A DNA stretch of 64,000 bases from Leadbetterella lacustris (GTDB lineage: Bacteria; Bacteroidota; Bacteroidia; Cytophagales; Spirosomataceae), in assembly GCA_965234335.1 (NCBI GenBank), contig OZ248456.1, forward strand, positions 62,001-126,000, read 5' to 3'. Under the pieces are notes generated by a model. It was given only the letters and a program-made list of their open reading frames with translations. It was not told where the DNA came from and ran no database searches. A program made the position numbers and the translations under genes. This document shows, in pieces, positions 54,001 to 61,690 of the stretch (position 1 is the first letter of the stretch; each line of letters begins with the position of its first letter).

Positions 54001-54219
54001 TTCCCAAATAGGCTCAATGCAGAATTTTTAGATTTAAAGTCCAGAGCCGATAGCCACAATCCCGCTTTAACCCTAGGAACCAAAACCAGATTGTATGATT
54101 TACAGCAAGAATGGAATAAACAAAAGGATAACTTGAATAAAATAATTAAGGAGGAGATTGCAAGGTTTAATGATTTGTATAAACAAAAAGCTCTACCTGC
54201 CTTAATTCTCGAAAAATAA
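51052..54219 (+). CDS. Secreted sortilin/BNR-repeat beta-propeller protein
   Basis: 1055 residues with a signal peptide (to about residue 19, SFGQ). Many BNR/Asp-box motifs of the S-x-D-x-G-x-T-W kind (KTEDAGISWKN, KSTDAGKTWKN, KTIDGGKTWKK, KSDDAGETWKK, RSDDAGKTWTQ, KSGDNGQSWKE, RTTDFGQNWTK), fitting a VPS10/sortilin-like or GH74-like propeller pair, then a beta-rich domain and a C-terminal helical region (about 900-1040). These proteins are often labelled glycosyl hydrolase, but no catalytic pair can be assigned here. 41 bp before the exported epimerase, probably co-transcribed. Confidence 0.85.
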   Translation: MKNYFLSFCLFLFSLSSFGQKKTKAISPSLPQMEVNNFDPDFYKGLKWRNIGPFRGGRSVTATGVKQNPLVYYFGSTGGGIWKTEDAGISWKNISDGQIKTGSVGVISVSESDPNVLYVGMGEHAVRGVMTSHGDGIYKSTDAGKTWKNIGLAPTKHISAVRIHPQNPDEVYVAAQGALHGPNEDRGIYKTIDGGKTWKKVFYVNANTGCADLSMDMNNPRILYASMWEHRRYPWKVESGGSGCAIYKSDDAGETWKKLNDGLPKAFGKSAISVSRANPNRVFANIEAEGDKAGVYRSDDAGKTWTQTSKQRITIARAWYYIEIFADPINPDVVYVMNAPFLKSIDGGRNFLPVPVPHGDNHDVWINPNNNQNMINANDGGANISFNGGKSWSSQQNQPTAQFYRVITDKKFPYTVYGGQQDNTSLGVASRTTGGGIGWQDWFIGPGCESAYISFDNPADPQYIFGGCYQGNIEVLDIKTGTAKDVMAYPHIGLGVKPNTQKYRFNWNAPIVASPFEKGTIYHGGNVVLKSGDNGQSWKEISGDLTRNEKSKQEDGGGPFTNEGAGGEVYNTLQYIAVSPHKAGVLWTGSDCGLVHVTQDDGKSWQNVTPKDLEECLIHSIEVSPHSASTAYIVATKYRFNDFTPIIYRTTDFGQNWTKIIKGIETNDFARVVREDQKIKGLLYCGTELGFYVSFNDGENWQKLQLNLPVVPVTDLTIQDNDLIAATAGRAFWILDDLSAIQQAGSLDKNSKTRLFKPKNTIKLDAPSVPEPIPGLGQNPSTGLILDYFLPENMDSSKVVIEITDLSGKKIRTLDNQKDKAFVKYEGGPAEKQVIPSKKGLNRTSWDLRKESAVGISKVFVNGDYRGALVAPNTFKIKLIAGKDTSFSEAVVLPDPRLKATAADFEAQEKFLSQIESNVADIHQSVINMRKVKAQLESYMTLLKEKKEFSEILDQGKGILKKINDWENNLISSKQETFQDVINFPNRLNAEFLDLKSRADSHNPALTLGTKTRLYDLQQEWNKQKDNLNKIIKEEIARFNDLYKQKALPALILEK

Positions 54220-54260
54220 AACATTTTAGCAATTATTCATTCCTAAACCGTTTAATATCA

Positions 54261-55556
54261 ATGAAAACAATTTTCTGTTTAATTCTTTTAGTAGCCTTTT
54301 CTTATGTATTAAATGCCAGGGCAGGCTGCTTAACCAATGAAGACAAATTGGTTATTTCAAAAGAAAAAGACTCATTACTGTTATCCAAAGAACGGTTTAG
54401 GACTGAAATGGAAACAGAATTAGAAAATATTTTATCTTATTGGATTAAAAATGCTGTTGACCAAGAAAACGGAGGCTTTATAGGAAAAATAGACGGCAAT
54501 GACGTGAAATACCCAAAGGCAGACAAAGGCTTGGTGTTAAATAGCCGAATCTTATGGACTTTTTCAGCGGCTTATATTCACAACCCAAAGCCTGAGTACA
54601 AAATGATGGCTCAAAGAGCTTATGTATATCTAATGAAATATTTTTGGGATAATAAAAATGGAGGTGGATATTGGTCAGTGGATTACAAAGGAAATCCCAA
54701 AGAGAAGCACAAACAAATATATGGCCAAGGATTTATGCTATACGGACTTTCGGAATATTACCGAGCATTTGGCGATAAGGCCGCTCTAAACTCCGCCATC
54801 GAACTTTTCAAACTCATTGAAAAACATGGATTTGACAAAATAAATGGCGGATATTTTGAAGTTGCGACAGAGAACTGGAAACTGACCGAAGACAAGGTTA
54901 TCACACAAGGCAAAACGGATCAAAAAAAATCGATGAATACGCATCTGCACATCATTGAGCCTTATACCAATCTTTACAGGGTTTGGAAAGACCCATTTCT
55001 AAAAAAGCAACTTTATGGACTCCTGAACAATTTCACAGAACATATCATCGACAAAAAAACTCAAACTCAAATTCTTTTTTTAACGGATGATTGGCAACCA
55101 CGCTCTGAAATAATTTCATACGGCCATGATATAGAAGCCTCATGGTTGCTATTGGAAACTGCCGAAGTATTACACGATAAACAATGGATAGAGAAAATAA
55201 AACCCTATTCCATAGGTCTAAGCAAGGCAGCCCAAAAGGGCATTGACACCGATGGAGGAATGTATTATGAAACAGAAGAAGGCCATACGAAAACACAAAA
55301 AGACTGGTGGCCACAAGCCGAGGCCATGGTTGGTTTTTATAACAGCTTTGAAATATCAAAAGATAAAACTTACTTTGACCAAGCTTTAAAATCTTGGGAT
55401 TTTATAAAGAAAAACCTCGTTTCAAAGACAGGAGAATGGTATTGGGGCATAAATGCCGATGGACAAGCACTCTTCAAAATGGACAAAGTAGGAATGTGGA
55501 AATGCCCTTACCACAACGCAAGGGCATGTATGGAAATGATTCGGAGATTGAAATAA
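54261..55556 (+). CDS. AGE-family 2-epimerase with signal peptide (exported paralogue)
   Basis: 431 residues. Same (alpha/alpha)6 barrel as the cytoplasmic enzyme at 32461, with all key residues: NTHLHIIEPYTN, H289 in YGHDIEASW, WWPQAEAMVG and H418 in KCPYHNARAC. It differs by an N-terminal extension of about 45 residues: a hydrophobic signal (residues 3-17) and NARAGC, which suits signal peptidase I cleavage; the Cys at 23 has Arg at -3, so a lipobox is unlikely. It would act in the periplasm, unusual for the family. Likely substrate is a beta-1,4-disaccharide. Confidence 0.9.
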   Translation: MKTIFCLILLVAFSYVLNARAGCLTNEDKLVISKEKDSLLLSKERFRTEMETELENILSYWIKNAVDQENGGFIGKIDGNDVKYPKADKGLVLNSRILWTFSAAYIHNPKPEYKMMAQRAYVYLMKYFWDNKNGGGYWSVDYKGNPKEKHKQIYGQGFMLYGLSEYYRAFGDKAALNSAIELFKLIEKHGFDKINGGYFEVATENWKLTEDKVITQGKTDQKKSMNTHLHIIEPYTNLYRVWKDPFLKKQLYGLLNNFTEHIIDKKTQTQILFLTDDWQPRSEIISYGHDIEASWLLLETAEVLHDKQWIEKIKPYSIGLSKAAQKGIDTDGGMYYETEEGHTKTQKDWWPQAEAMVGFYNSFEISKDKTYFDQALKSWDFIKKNLVSKTGEWYWGINADGQALFKMDKVGMWKCPYHNARACMEMIRRLK

Positions 55557-55565
55557 ATCCGAAAT

Positions 55566-55886
55566 TTAGCTTAATTTCACAGCAGTACCGGAGGCCGAAA
55601 CCATCAACATCCCGCCGTTTTTGCCCACCGTTTCGTAGTCTAAATCAATGCCAACAATGGCATCTGCACCGTATCTGCGTGCTCTTTCTATCATTTCGGC
55701 CATGGCAGTGTCCTTAGCTTCACGCAATACTCGCTCATAAGAGCCCGATCGACCGCCCACGATGTCTCTGATACCTGCTAAAAAATCTTTGAAAATATTG
55801 GCTCCAATAATGGTTTCACCCGTAACGATGGCCTTGTATTCAACAATTGAACGGCCTTCTATACTCGGAGTAGTTGTTAGTAACAT
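55566..55886 (-). CDS. YbjQ/UPF0145-family protein
   Basis: 106 residues from MLLTTTPSIEGR, the standard size. The start at 55910 is rejected because a -7 box lies over it. Motifs: GRSIVEYKAIVTGE, FLAGIRDIVGGRSGSYE and RYGADAIVGIDLDYE, as in YbjQ. The family forms homo-oligomers and is tagged heavy-metal-binding by homology; function is not established. Confidence 0.93.
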   Translation of the reverse strand: MLLTTTPSIEGRSIVEYKAIVTGETIIGANIFKDFLAGIRDIVGGRSGSYERVLREAKDTAMAEMIERARRYGADAIVGIDLDYETVGKNGGMLMVSASGTAVKLS

Positions 55887-55907
55887 GATTTTATATTGTT
55901 TTTTTGT

Positions 55908-55915
55908 CAAATATA
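55908..55915 (-). promoter_or_regulatory. -7 box before ybjQ-like gene
   Basis: TATATTTG on the minus strand, 21 bp before the ATG at 55886. Confidence 0.5.
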
Positions 55916-56001
55916 AATGTCAAATCCGAAAAGTAAACACAGAAAATTTACGATTGGATATTTTGATATTATGGAAGGCAAAAAACTGGAAATTACCTAG
56001 A

Positions 56002-56415
56002 TTAAAACTCAAAAATCGAATTAGAACCTTTATTAATTAAATGCTTCTTAAGTTTTTCATCCCCTAACCACAATTGGCAATTCGAAAATAAAGATAAAGC
56101 CACATGTGGTATATCCTTAAGGTCTTTTGCTTCACATAACAAACCTTACTTGTGCCAATCCTCAGAGGAAATATGTATTTCACTTACAAAAGTAATTCTA
56201 TTGAAAATACCCACCATTAACTCCAAATGCTCTGGTTCAGAAGGCCTGCTAGCATTTAAAATTTTATCGTTATAACTAAATATTTCGATGTAAAGAAAAT
56301 GGCATGCATTTAACCGAAATTGTTCGGAAAGTTCTATTATTTTTTCGGCAGTCCTAACATTCGGACTAATTAAGGCCGAAATGAGCTTATTGGTATCAAT
56401 AACCAAATCTTTCAT
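56002..56415 (-). pseudogene. PIN-domain toxin interrupted by an in-frame stop
   Basis: From the ATG at 56415 the frame gives 89 residues and then TAA (56146-56148). Past that stop the same frame continues for 47 codons to a TAA at 56002, and these read as a normal PIN C-terminus (AKDLKDIPHVALSLF, LWLGDEKLKK). Total would be 137 residues, the usual PIN length. The active-site acids D7 and E44 are before the stop, the other two (in AKDLKD and GDEKL) after it. PIN toxins are Mg2+-dependent RNases paired with an antitoxin. The short product should be inactive. A sequencing error is possible. Confidence 0.8.
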
Positions 56416-56618
56416 TTACTAAACTTGGCCTTGTTTAAGTCCCACTATTCTGAATCTATTATAGTAGCTAATTCTTTTACATCCTCCTCAGAACCTTTTG
56501 ATTTTGCAGAAATTTCAATAAGCCTTAAATCAGCAAGAAGTTTATCGACATATTTCGACCCAAAGATGTTCTTTGGAAGACTTACAATATAGTCGTTTAT
56601 TGTATTCTCTTCTTTCAT
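56412..56618 (-). pseudogene. Antitoxin partner of the PIN toxin, probably truncated by an in-frame stop
   Basis: The ATG at 56618 opens a 57-residue frame (MKEENTINDYIVSLPKNIFG start; acidic helix KGSEEDVKELATIID) that ends TAG at 56445-56447. The frame then continues ten codons (WDLNKAKFSK) to a TGA that overlaps the toxin ATG by 4 bp, the normal antitoxin-toxin junction. So either the intact antitoxin is 57 residues or a 68-residue one has been cut short. No family recognised; small, acidic, non-membrane and placed directly before a PIN gene. Confidence 0.5.
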
Positions 56619-56684
56619 TTGAAAAACATTTTGAAAAACATAACGAAATATTATCTTGAAATAAAAAATAAGAACAAAAATAAA

Positions 56685-57593
56685 TCACCTCATCTTAGCC
56701 CTTTTCGCCAAAAACGAAGAGAGTATCTGATCAAAACCTTTTTCGATATCCACTTCAATATAATCAATTTTGTATTGGCCACACTTGATTTTAAGCTCAT
56801 GCTGAAAATCTTCCAAAACGGCGATATATTTTTCTTTCACTTGCGAGGGCTGAATTTTTACTTTTTCTCCCGACTCCAGGTCTATAAACTCATAAGGTCG
56901 TTCGTCAAAATCAAAGTCTAATTCTGTCTTTTTATCAGTAACATGAAAAAGCAAAACTTCGTGTTTCTTGTGTTTGAGGTGTTGCATGGCCGAAAATATC
57001 TTCTCCATGTCGTCCATGTTTTCAAACATATCGCTAAAAATAACCACCAGCGAGCGAGTATGAATCTTGTCAGCTATCTCATGTAGTGTCTCCACCACCG
57101 ATGTTTTCTGAAGCGTTTGCTTTCGATTCAATACTTTTTCTAGCTCATGATAAACTTTCATGATGTGGGTGGTAGTAGACTTGCACTCGGTGTGTGTTTC
57201 TATTTCATCAGAAAAAGTCACCAAACTCACCGCATCTCGTTGCCTTTGAAGCATATTGGCCAGGGTACCCGCTGCTAAAGTAGAAAAAGTAAGTTTACCG
57301 TTATTTTTTATCGGATAATACATCGATGAAGACACATCCACTAGCAAATGACACCGCAAGTTGGTTTCCTCCTCAAATCGCTTCACAAAAAGCTTATCCG
57401 TCTTACCAAACACCTTCCAGTCTATATGTCGCGTACTTTCACCTGAATTATACAACCGATGCTCGGCAAACTCAACCGAAAAGCCATGAAATGGCGATTT
57501 ATGAAGGCCGGTTATGAACCCTTCCACCAATTGTTTCGACAAAAAGTCGAGATTGCCGTATTCTCGTATTTTAGATAAATCTAATTTCTGCAT
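56685..57593 (-). CDS. DUF58-domain protein
   Basis: 302 residues. The DUF58 signature STRHIDWKVFGKTDKLFVKRF in parts lies about residues 53-73, followed by a vWA-like fold with a MIDAS-type DVSSSM (about 88-93) and SLVTFSDEIE. These proteins usually accompany MoxR ATPases and vWA proteins in complex assembly; no MoxR gene is seen next to it here. The ATG follows the rlpA stop with no gap. Confidence 0.92.
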   Translation of the reverse strand: MQKLDLSKIREYGNLDFLSKQLVEGFITGLHKSPFHGFSVEFAEHRLYNSGESTRHIDWKVFGKTDKLFVKRFEEETNLRCHLLVDVSSSMYYPIKNNGKLTFSTLAAGTLANMLQRQRDAVSLVTFSDEIETHTECKSTTTHIMKVYHELEKVLNRKQTLQKTSVVETLHEIADKIHTRSLVVIFSDMFENMDDMEKIFSAMQHLKHKKHEVLLFHVTDKKTELDFDFDERPYEFIDLESGEKVKIQPSQVKEKYIAVLEDFQHELKIKCGQYKIDYIEVDIEKGFDQILSSFLAKRAKMR

Positions 57594-58112
57594 TTAATTA
57601 TTTTTTTTCGAAGCCGAAGTTTCTGGCAAATAGGGTATCACCACTTTTAAGCTATCTTTCGGAAAAATCTGTTGAAAATTATGCTCAGTACTTCCTTCTC
57701 TAAACAATAAAATCTCTCCATCTTTCCCTACCACTTTGGCATTAATCCTTATTACGCCTTTACTAACCATCCCCAACTTCTTGGCTGCTTCGTATGTTAG
57801 ATCCAAAACTCTGTTTTTTGAAAAAGGTCCTCTATCGTTAACTCTAACTACCACCCATATTTTAGTTCCTGGGTTTTCTACTTCAATCATTGTACCAAAC
57901 GGGAAATACTTATGTGCACAAGTAAAATCACTATTGTTCAGTCTTTCGCCACTCGCTGTTTTTCTACCGCTAAACTTCTTGTGATAATAAGAAGCCGTAC
58001 CTTTAAAAGCCTTCCCAATTTCTACTTTTTGTGCGTTTAACTTTCCTGTAAAAAATATTACAAAAAGCATATAAGTAATGTATTTCAAAATATGTTTATT
58101 CCTCAAATTCAT
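57594..58112 (-). CDS. RlpA-like septal protein with double-psi barrel
   Basis: 172 residues with a signal peptide (to about residue 27, KLNAQ). RlpA double-psi beta-barrel: GTASYYHKKFSGRKTASGE, TCAHKYFPFGTMIEVEN in parts, VRVNDRGPFSKNRVLDLTYEAAKKL in parts. No SPOR domain. Family members act on denuded peptidoglycan as lytic transglycosylases in some species. Runs straight into the DUF58 gene (TAA followed by ATG). Confidence 0.92.
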   Translation of the reverse strand: MNLRNKHILKYITYMLFVIFFTGKLNAQKVEIGKAFKGTASYYHKKFSGRKTASGERLNNSDFTCAHKYFPFGTMIEVENPGTKIWVVVRVNDRGPFSKNRVLDLTYEAAKKLGMVSKGVIRINAKVVGKDGEILLFREGSTEHNFQQIFPKDSLKVVIPYLPETSASKKNN

Positions 58113-58273
58113 ATTTGCAAAAGAATAGATTTATTTAAATTTTACTGACGTCAAAAAGGACTTTTGGTTAATCTTAACTACAAAGTACAAAAAAATATTT
58201 ATTTTTTGATGTTTTTCAGGCAAATCGGTCTGCATTTTTGAGTTAATGTTTTTTATTTGTATTAATTAAAACT

Positions 58274-58281
58274 TATTTTTG
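58274..58281 (+). promoter_or_regulatory. -7 box before the DUF3276 gene
   Basis: TATTTTTG, 32 bp before the GTG start. No properly spaced -33 box. Confidence 0.5.
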
Positions 58282-58313
58282 GAGCAGTAACTAACCCCTT
58301 AAGAATACATCCC

Positions 58314-58673
58314 GTGGAAAGAGAAGAACAAGAAAAGATTTTTTCAAAGAAAATAAGAGCAGGAAAAAGAACATATTTTTTTGATGTCCGAGCCACCCGT
58401 TCGAACGACTATTATCTCACCGTTACAGAAAGCCGTCGATTTCAAAAAGACGGAGACTTAGTTTATGAAAAAAGTAAACTCTTCATATACAAAGAGGATT
58501 TTGACAAAGTAGTAGAGGCTCTTCAAGAAACTGTAAATCACATCAAGTCTGAACTTATGCCACACGTGGATTTTGAGCAGTTTAAAAACACCGAGGACGA
58601 TTTTCACGATAAGCACCACGCTAAAAAAAGTGATGAGGATTTTTTGTTAGGCTCCAGCTATAAATGGGATTAA
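58314..58673 (+). CDS. DUF3276 (PUR-alpha-like) nucleic-acid-binding protein
   Basis: 119 residues, GTG start. The PUR-like core is KKIRAGKRTYFFDVRATRSNDYYLTVTESRR in parts (about 12-42) followed by KLFIYKEDFDKVVEALQETVNHI in parts. This small family is nearly universal in Bacteroidota and binds RNA/DNA like PUR-alpha; its role is not established. An acidic C-terminal tail follows. The stop codon overlaps that of the convergent gene by 3 bp. Confidence 0.9.
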   Translation: MEREEQEKIFSKKIRAGKRTYFFDVRATRSNDYYLTVTESRRFQKDGDLVYEKSKLFIYKEDFDKVVEALQETVNHIKSELMPHVDFEQFKNTEDDFHDKHHAKKSDEDFLLGSSYKWD

Positions 58674-59302
58674 TACATTTCTCCCGATAAAATCACTGTT
58701 TTTTCCTTTTTATCTGTTTGTTTGGCAAATTTCAGCATAGCTGTTGCTACTTTTTGTACGTCAATGGCCTTGTAATTTTTGGGTATCAAAAATTGGAAAA
58801 AGTTCATAACTATTTGACCAATTCGCTCTCCTATTCTGGTTTCGAATCTATCGCCCAGCAACAAAGAAGGTCGAAAAATACCCAAGCGGTCAAAGTTTAA
58901 ATCCGTTAAGGCATTTTCTATTTCGCCCTTGACTCTATTATAAAAAACAGTAGATGAAGCATCAGAACCCATGGACGTTATTATGGCAAAGCATTTTACC
59001 CCTTTCGCTTTTGCTATTTTTGCGGTAACCAGTGGATATTCAAAATCTACTTTTCGGAAAGCCTCCTGACTAGCAGCCTTTTTGATGGTTGTACCTAAGC
59101 AACAAAAAACTATTTCAGCACCCACAAAAACCTCCTCAGGCAAATTGTTGAAATCTACTTCAATCTCTTCCACTTTCCTGTACATGTGCCCAGATTTCTT
59201 CCTGACCAATGCTCGAATATTAGTAAAAGCATCATCATTGTCCAATTGCTTGACCAAACTACTCCCGACCAAACCCGAAGAACCAACAATAATTGCTTTC
59301 AT
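58670..59302 (-). CDS. NAD(P)-binding protein, TIP30/HTATIP2-like atypical SDR
   Basis: 210 residues with an N-terminal Rossmann motif (IIVGSSGLVGSS, residues 4-15). Features of the TIP30-like group: VFCCLGTTIKKAASQEAFRKVDFEY in parts (about 68-92), ITSMGSDASSTVFYNRVKGEIE in parts (the Y-x-x-x-K pair) and IFRPSLLLGDR. Probably an NADPH-dependent oxidoreductase or a chaperone-like protein; no substrate known. Last gene of the minus-strand operon, 9 bp after the GH3-like gene. Confidence 0.85.
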   Translation of the reverse strand: MKAIIVGSSGLVGSSLVKQLDNDDAFTNIRALVRKKSGHMYRKVEEIEVDFNNLPEEVFVGAEIVFCCLGTTIKKAASQEAFRKVDFEYPLVTAKIAKAKGVKCFAIITSMGSDASSTVFYNRVKGEIENALTDLNFDRLGIFRPSLLLGDRFETRIGERIGQIVMNFFQFLIPKNYKAIDVQKVATAMLKFAKQTDKKEKTVILSGEMY

Positions 59303-59311
59303 GTGACCTAT

Positions 59312-60829
59312 CTATGTTATTATTTCCAAAATCTCCTCCAAATATTCTCTTGAATTGCTCAGCCTTGGCACTTTGTGCTGTCCACCGAGCTTTCCACGTT
59401 TCTCCATCCAAGTGTAGAATGTTCCGTTAGCTACAAAATGAACCGTGGGTTTCACCAAAGCGATGTCATTCTGCCTTTTGGCATCATAATCGGAGTTAAC
59501 GTCACGCAGTTTCTTGTCTAAAACATCTATAAATTCATCCTGATTTTCAGGAATTTGTGAACATTCTATAATCCACTCATGGCCACCTTTGCTGTCAGAA
59601 TCCATATAAATAGGTCCAGCTGTATACTCTTTCAAATCCACATTAGCACTAGCTGCAGCAACCGTAAGTGCTTGGTCGGCATTCTCTACCATCAATTCCT
59701 CTCCAAATGCATTTATAAAGTGCTTGGTACGTCCAGTAATTTTTATTCTAAAAGGATATTTCGAGGTAAACTTTACGGTATCGCCAATTTTGTACCGCCA
59801 CAAACCTCCGTTTGTAGAAATCACCATTGCGTAACTTTTCTCCAATTCCACTTCGTCGAGTGTCAATGCTTTCGGGAAATCCTTGTCCCATTCTTCTACA
59901 GGCAAAAATTCATAAAAAATTCCATAATCAAGCATCAGAAGCATCTGATCCTGCAAAGCGAAGTCGTCTTGAATGGCAAAAAAACCTTCGGAAGCGTTAT
60001 AAGCTTCGAAATAATTGACTTTGTCACTCGGAAAAAGCCTATCTCTAAAAAGACTTCTATAGGGTGTAAACGAAACCGCTCCGTGAAAAAACACTTCGAA
60101 ATTCGGCCAAACTTCTAATGCATTTTTGGCTCCCATACGTTCCACTATGCTTTCTATTAGGACTACCGTCCAAGTGGGGACACCTGCTATGCCCGTGACG
60201 TTTTCTTTGGAACAAATCTCTATCATTCGTTCCATTTTGTCTTCCCAGCGTTCCAACAGTGCAATTTCTGGAGGTGGGATACGAAACATTTCGGCCCATT
60301 TGGGCATGTTCCGGGTAATTATGGCCGAAATATCCCCAGTCATGGAAGACGTATTGAAAGGATTTGGGTGTAATGACCCGCCTATGGATATACTTTTACC
60401 ATCAAAAAGCTGCGAGTCGATTTTGTTATCAAAATATAAAGTCAGCAAATCCTTACCACCTCTATAATTACATTCCTCGAGAGATTCTTCCGAAACAGGA
60501 ATGAACTTACTCCGAGAATTTGTAGTCCCAGATGACTTCGAAAACCAGTTGATTTCTGAAGGCCAAAGAATGTTTTTTTCGCCACGCATTACACGCTCTA
60601 TCCAAGGATAATGCTGCTCATAACTAACCACAGGAACCCTATCTTGATAATCCTTAATGGTAGTTATGCTGGCGAAGTTATATTTATGACCAAACTCTGT
60701 GAACTTGGCTCGGTCTATCAAACTAAAAAACTGCTCGCTTTGGGTCTCCACCGGATACATCTTAAAATGCTCGATGCGAGACCTTCGTCTTTTTATGAAA
60801 AATCCTACTACTTCGGTAATTAAGCTCAA
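59312..60829 (-). CDS. GH3-family acyl-adenylate/amidosynthetase-like protein
   Basis: 505 residues. GH3 proteins belong to the ANL superfamily and adenylate a carboxylate before transfer to an amine. Motif 1 is WFSKSSGTTNSRSKFIPVS (in parts, about 94-112); the middle has EAYNASEGFFAIQ and LWRYKIGDTVKFTSKYPF, and the C-terminus GRTKHFINAFGEEL. Plant GH3s conjugate auxin or jasmonate; bacterial members have no known substrate. Within the run receptor-phosphodiesterase-GH3-reductase with 8-bp gaps. Confidence 0.92.
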   Translation of the reverse strand: MSLITEVVGFFIKRRRSRIEHFKMYPVETQSEQFFSLIDRAKFTEFGHKYNFASITTIKDYQDRVPVVSYEQHYPWIERVMRGEKNILWPSEINWFSKSSGTTNSRSKFIPVSEESLEECNYRGGKDLLTLYFDNKIDSQLFDGKSISIGGSLHPNPFNTSSMTGDISAIITRNMPKWAEMFRIPPPEIALLERWEDKMERMIEICSKENVTGIAGVPTWTVVLIESIVERMGAKNALEVWPNFEVFFHGAVSFTPYRSLFRDRLFPSDKVNYFEAYNASEGFFAIQDDFALQDQMLLMLDYGIFYEFLPVEEWDKDFPKALTLDEVELEKSYAMVISTNGGLWRYKIGDTVKFTSKYPFRIKITGRTKHFINAFGEELMVENADQALTVAAASANVDLKEYTAGPIYMDSDSKGGHEWIIECSQIPENQDEFIDVLDKKLRDVNSDYDAKRQNDIALVKPTVHFVANGTFYTWMEKRGKLGGQHKVPRLSNSREYLEEILEIIT

Positions 60830-60837
60830 AATAAAAC

Positions 60838-61686
60838 TTATTTTTTGATGTACGCTATGGCTCTGTCGGGATAATCTGTAATGATGCCATCACAACCCAA
60901 GTTCAGCATCTGGCTCATATCGCTGATTTCATTTACAGTCCAAGGTATAACTTTTATACCTTTTTGGTGCAGATAATCAACTTTAGTTTTCGACAAAACA
61001 CTGTAATTTGGACTCCAAATATCGGGTTTAAATCCGAGTTTTTCAAGATTGGAATCAATTTCATTATCATCTTCTGGCTCAACAAGAAAAGATATATCAA
61101 AGTATAGGGAAGATTGTCGCTGCCAGTGCAAAATTTTCAAAACATTAACATCAAAACTCTGTAAAACCACATCTACCTTACTATTAATTAAATACAACTC
61201 TTTCAGCACTAAAGATACAAATTCAAACGGCTCGGGTTGCGAAACGTTATATTCGGATGGAAGACTCTTTAACTCAATATTAAGACCAAATGACTTCGAA
61301 CTAAAGGCTAAACGATACGCTGATATCAAATCAATGACATCCGAAAGTAATGGTTTAAATGAAGCCACTTTATTCTGACCCGGAAAGCCTGAATGACCTC
61401 TCAAACCGACATCATAAGACCGAATTTCTTTATAATCCAGTTCATAAATATTGGTTTCTTTGTCTGAAAGAACTGGTTTTCCGTCTGGTTTGGTGGAGAA
61501 AATCGGGTTAAAATATGGCTCATGCGAGACCACCACCTTTTTATCTTTCGAAACAACCACATCTAACTCTAAAAAATCGACACCTAGCTCCAGAGCTTTT
61601 CTGAAAGCCTGAATGGTATTTTCGGGCAATAAACCTCTGCATCCTCTATGCCCATGTATTACGAAATTCTCAAATTCAGACTCCAT
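60838..61686 (-). CDS. Glycerophosphodiester phosphodiesterase (GDPD)
   Basis: 282 residues from MESEFENFVI at 61686. The frame is open to 61800, but that extension overlaps the receptor gene in another frame and precedes the first GDPD strand. Catalytic elements: HGHRG (about 11-15), LLPENT (about 19-24), ELDVVVSKDKKVVVSHE in parts, and the C-terminal VNEISDMSQMLNLGCDGIITDYPD in parts. It hydrolyses glycerophosphodiesters to glycerol-3-phosphate. No signal peptide, so cytoplasmic. Starts 4 bp after the TonB receptor. Confidence 0.93.
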   Translation of the reverse strand: MESEFENFVIHGHRGCRGLLPENTIQAFRKALELGVDFLELDVVVSKDKKVVVSHEPYFNPIFSTKPDGKPVLSDKETNIYELDYKEIRSYDVGLRGHSGFPGQNKVASFKPLLSDVIDLISAYRLAFSSKSFGLNIELKSLPSEYNVSQPEPFEFVSLVLKELYLINSKVDVVLQSFDVNVLKILHWQRQSSLYFDISFLVEPEDDNEIDSNLEKLGFKPDIWSPNYSVLSKTKVDYLHQKGIKVIPWTVNEISDMSQMLNLGCDGIITDYPDRAIAYIKK

Positions 61687-61690
61687 GCTT

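Noticed and set aside
56145..56150. Stop-codon recoding (readthrough) in the toxin-antitoxin pair
   Set aside because: Two different stops (TAG and TAA) would have to be recoded, with no hairpin or other recoding signal seen; loss of function is simpler.
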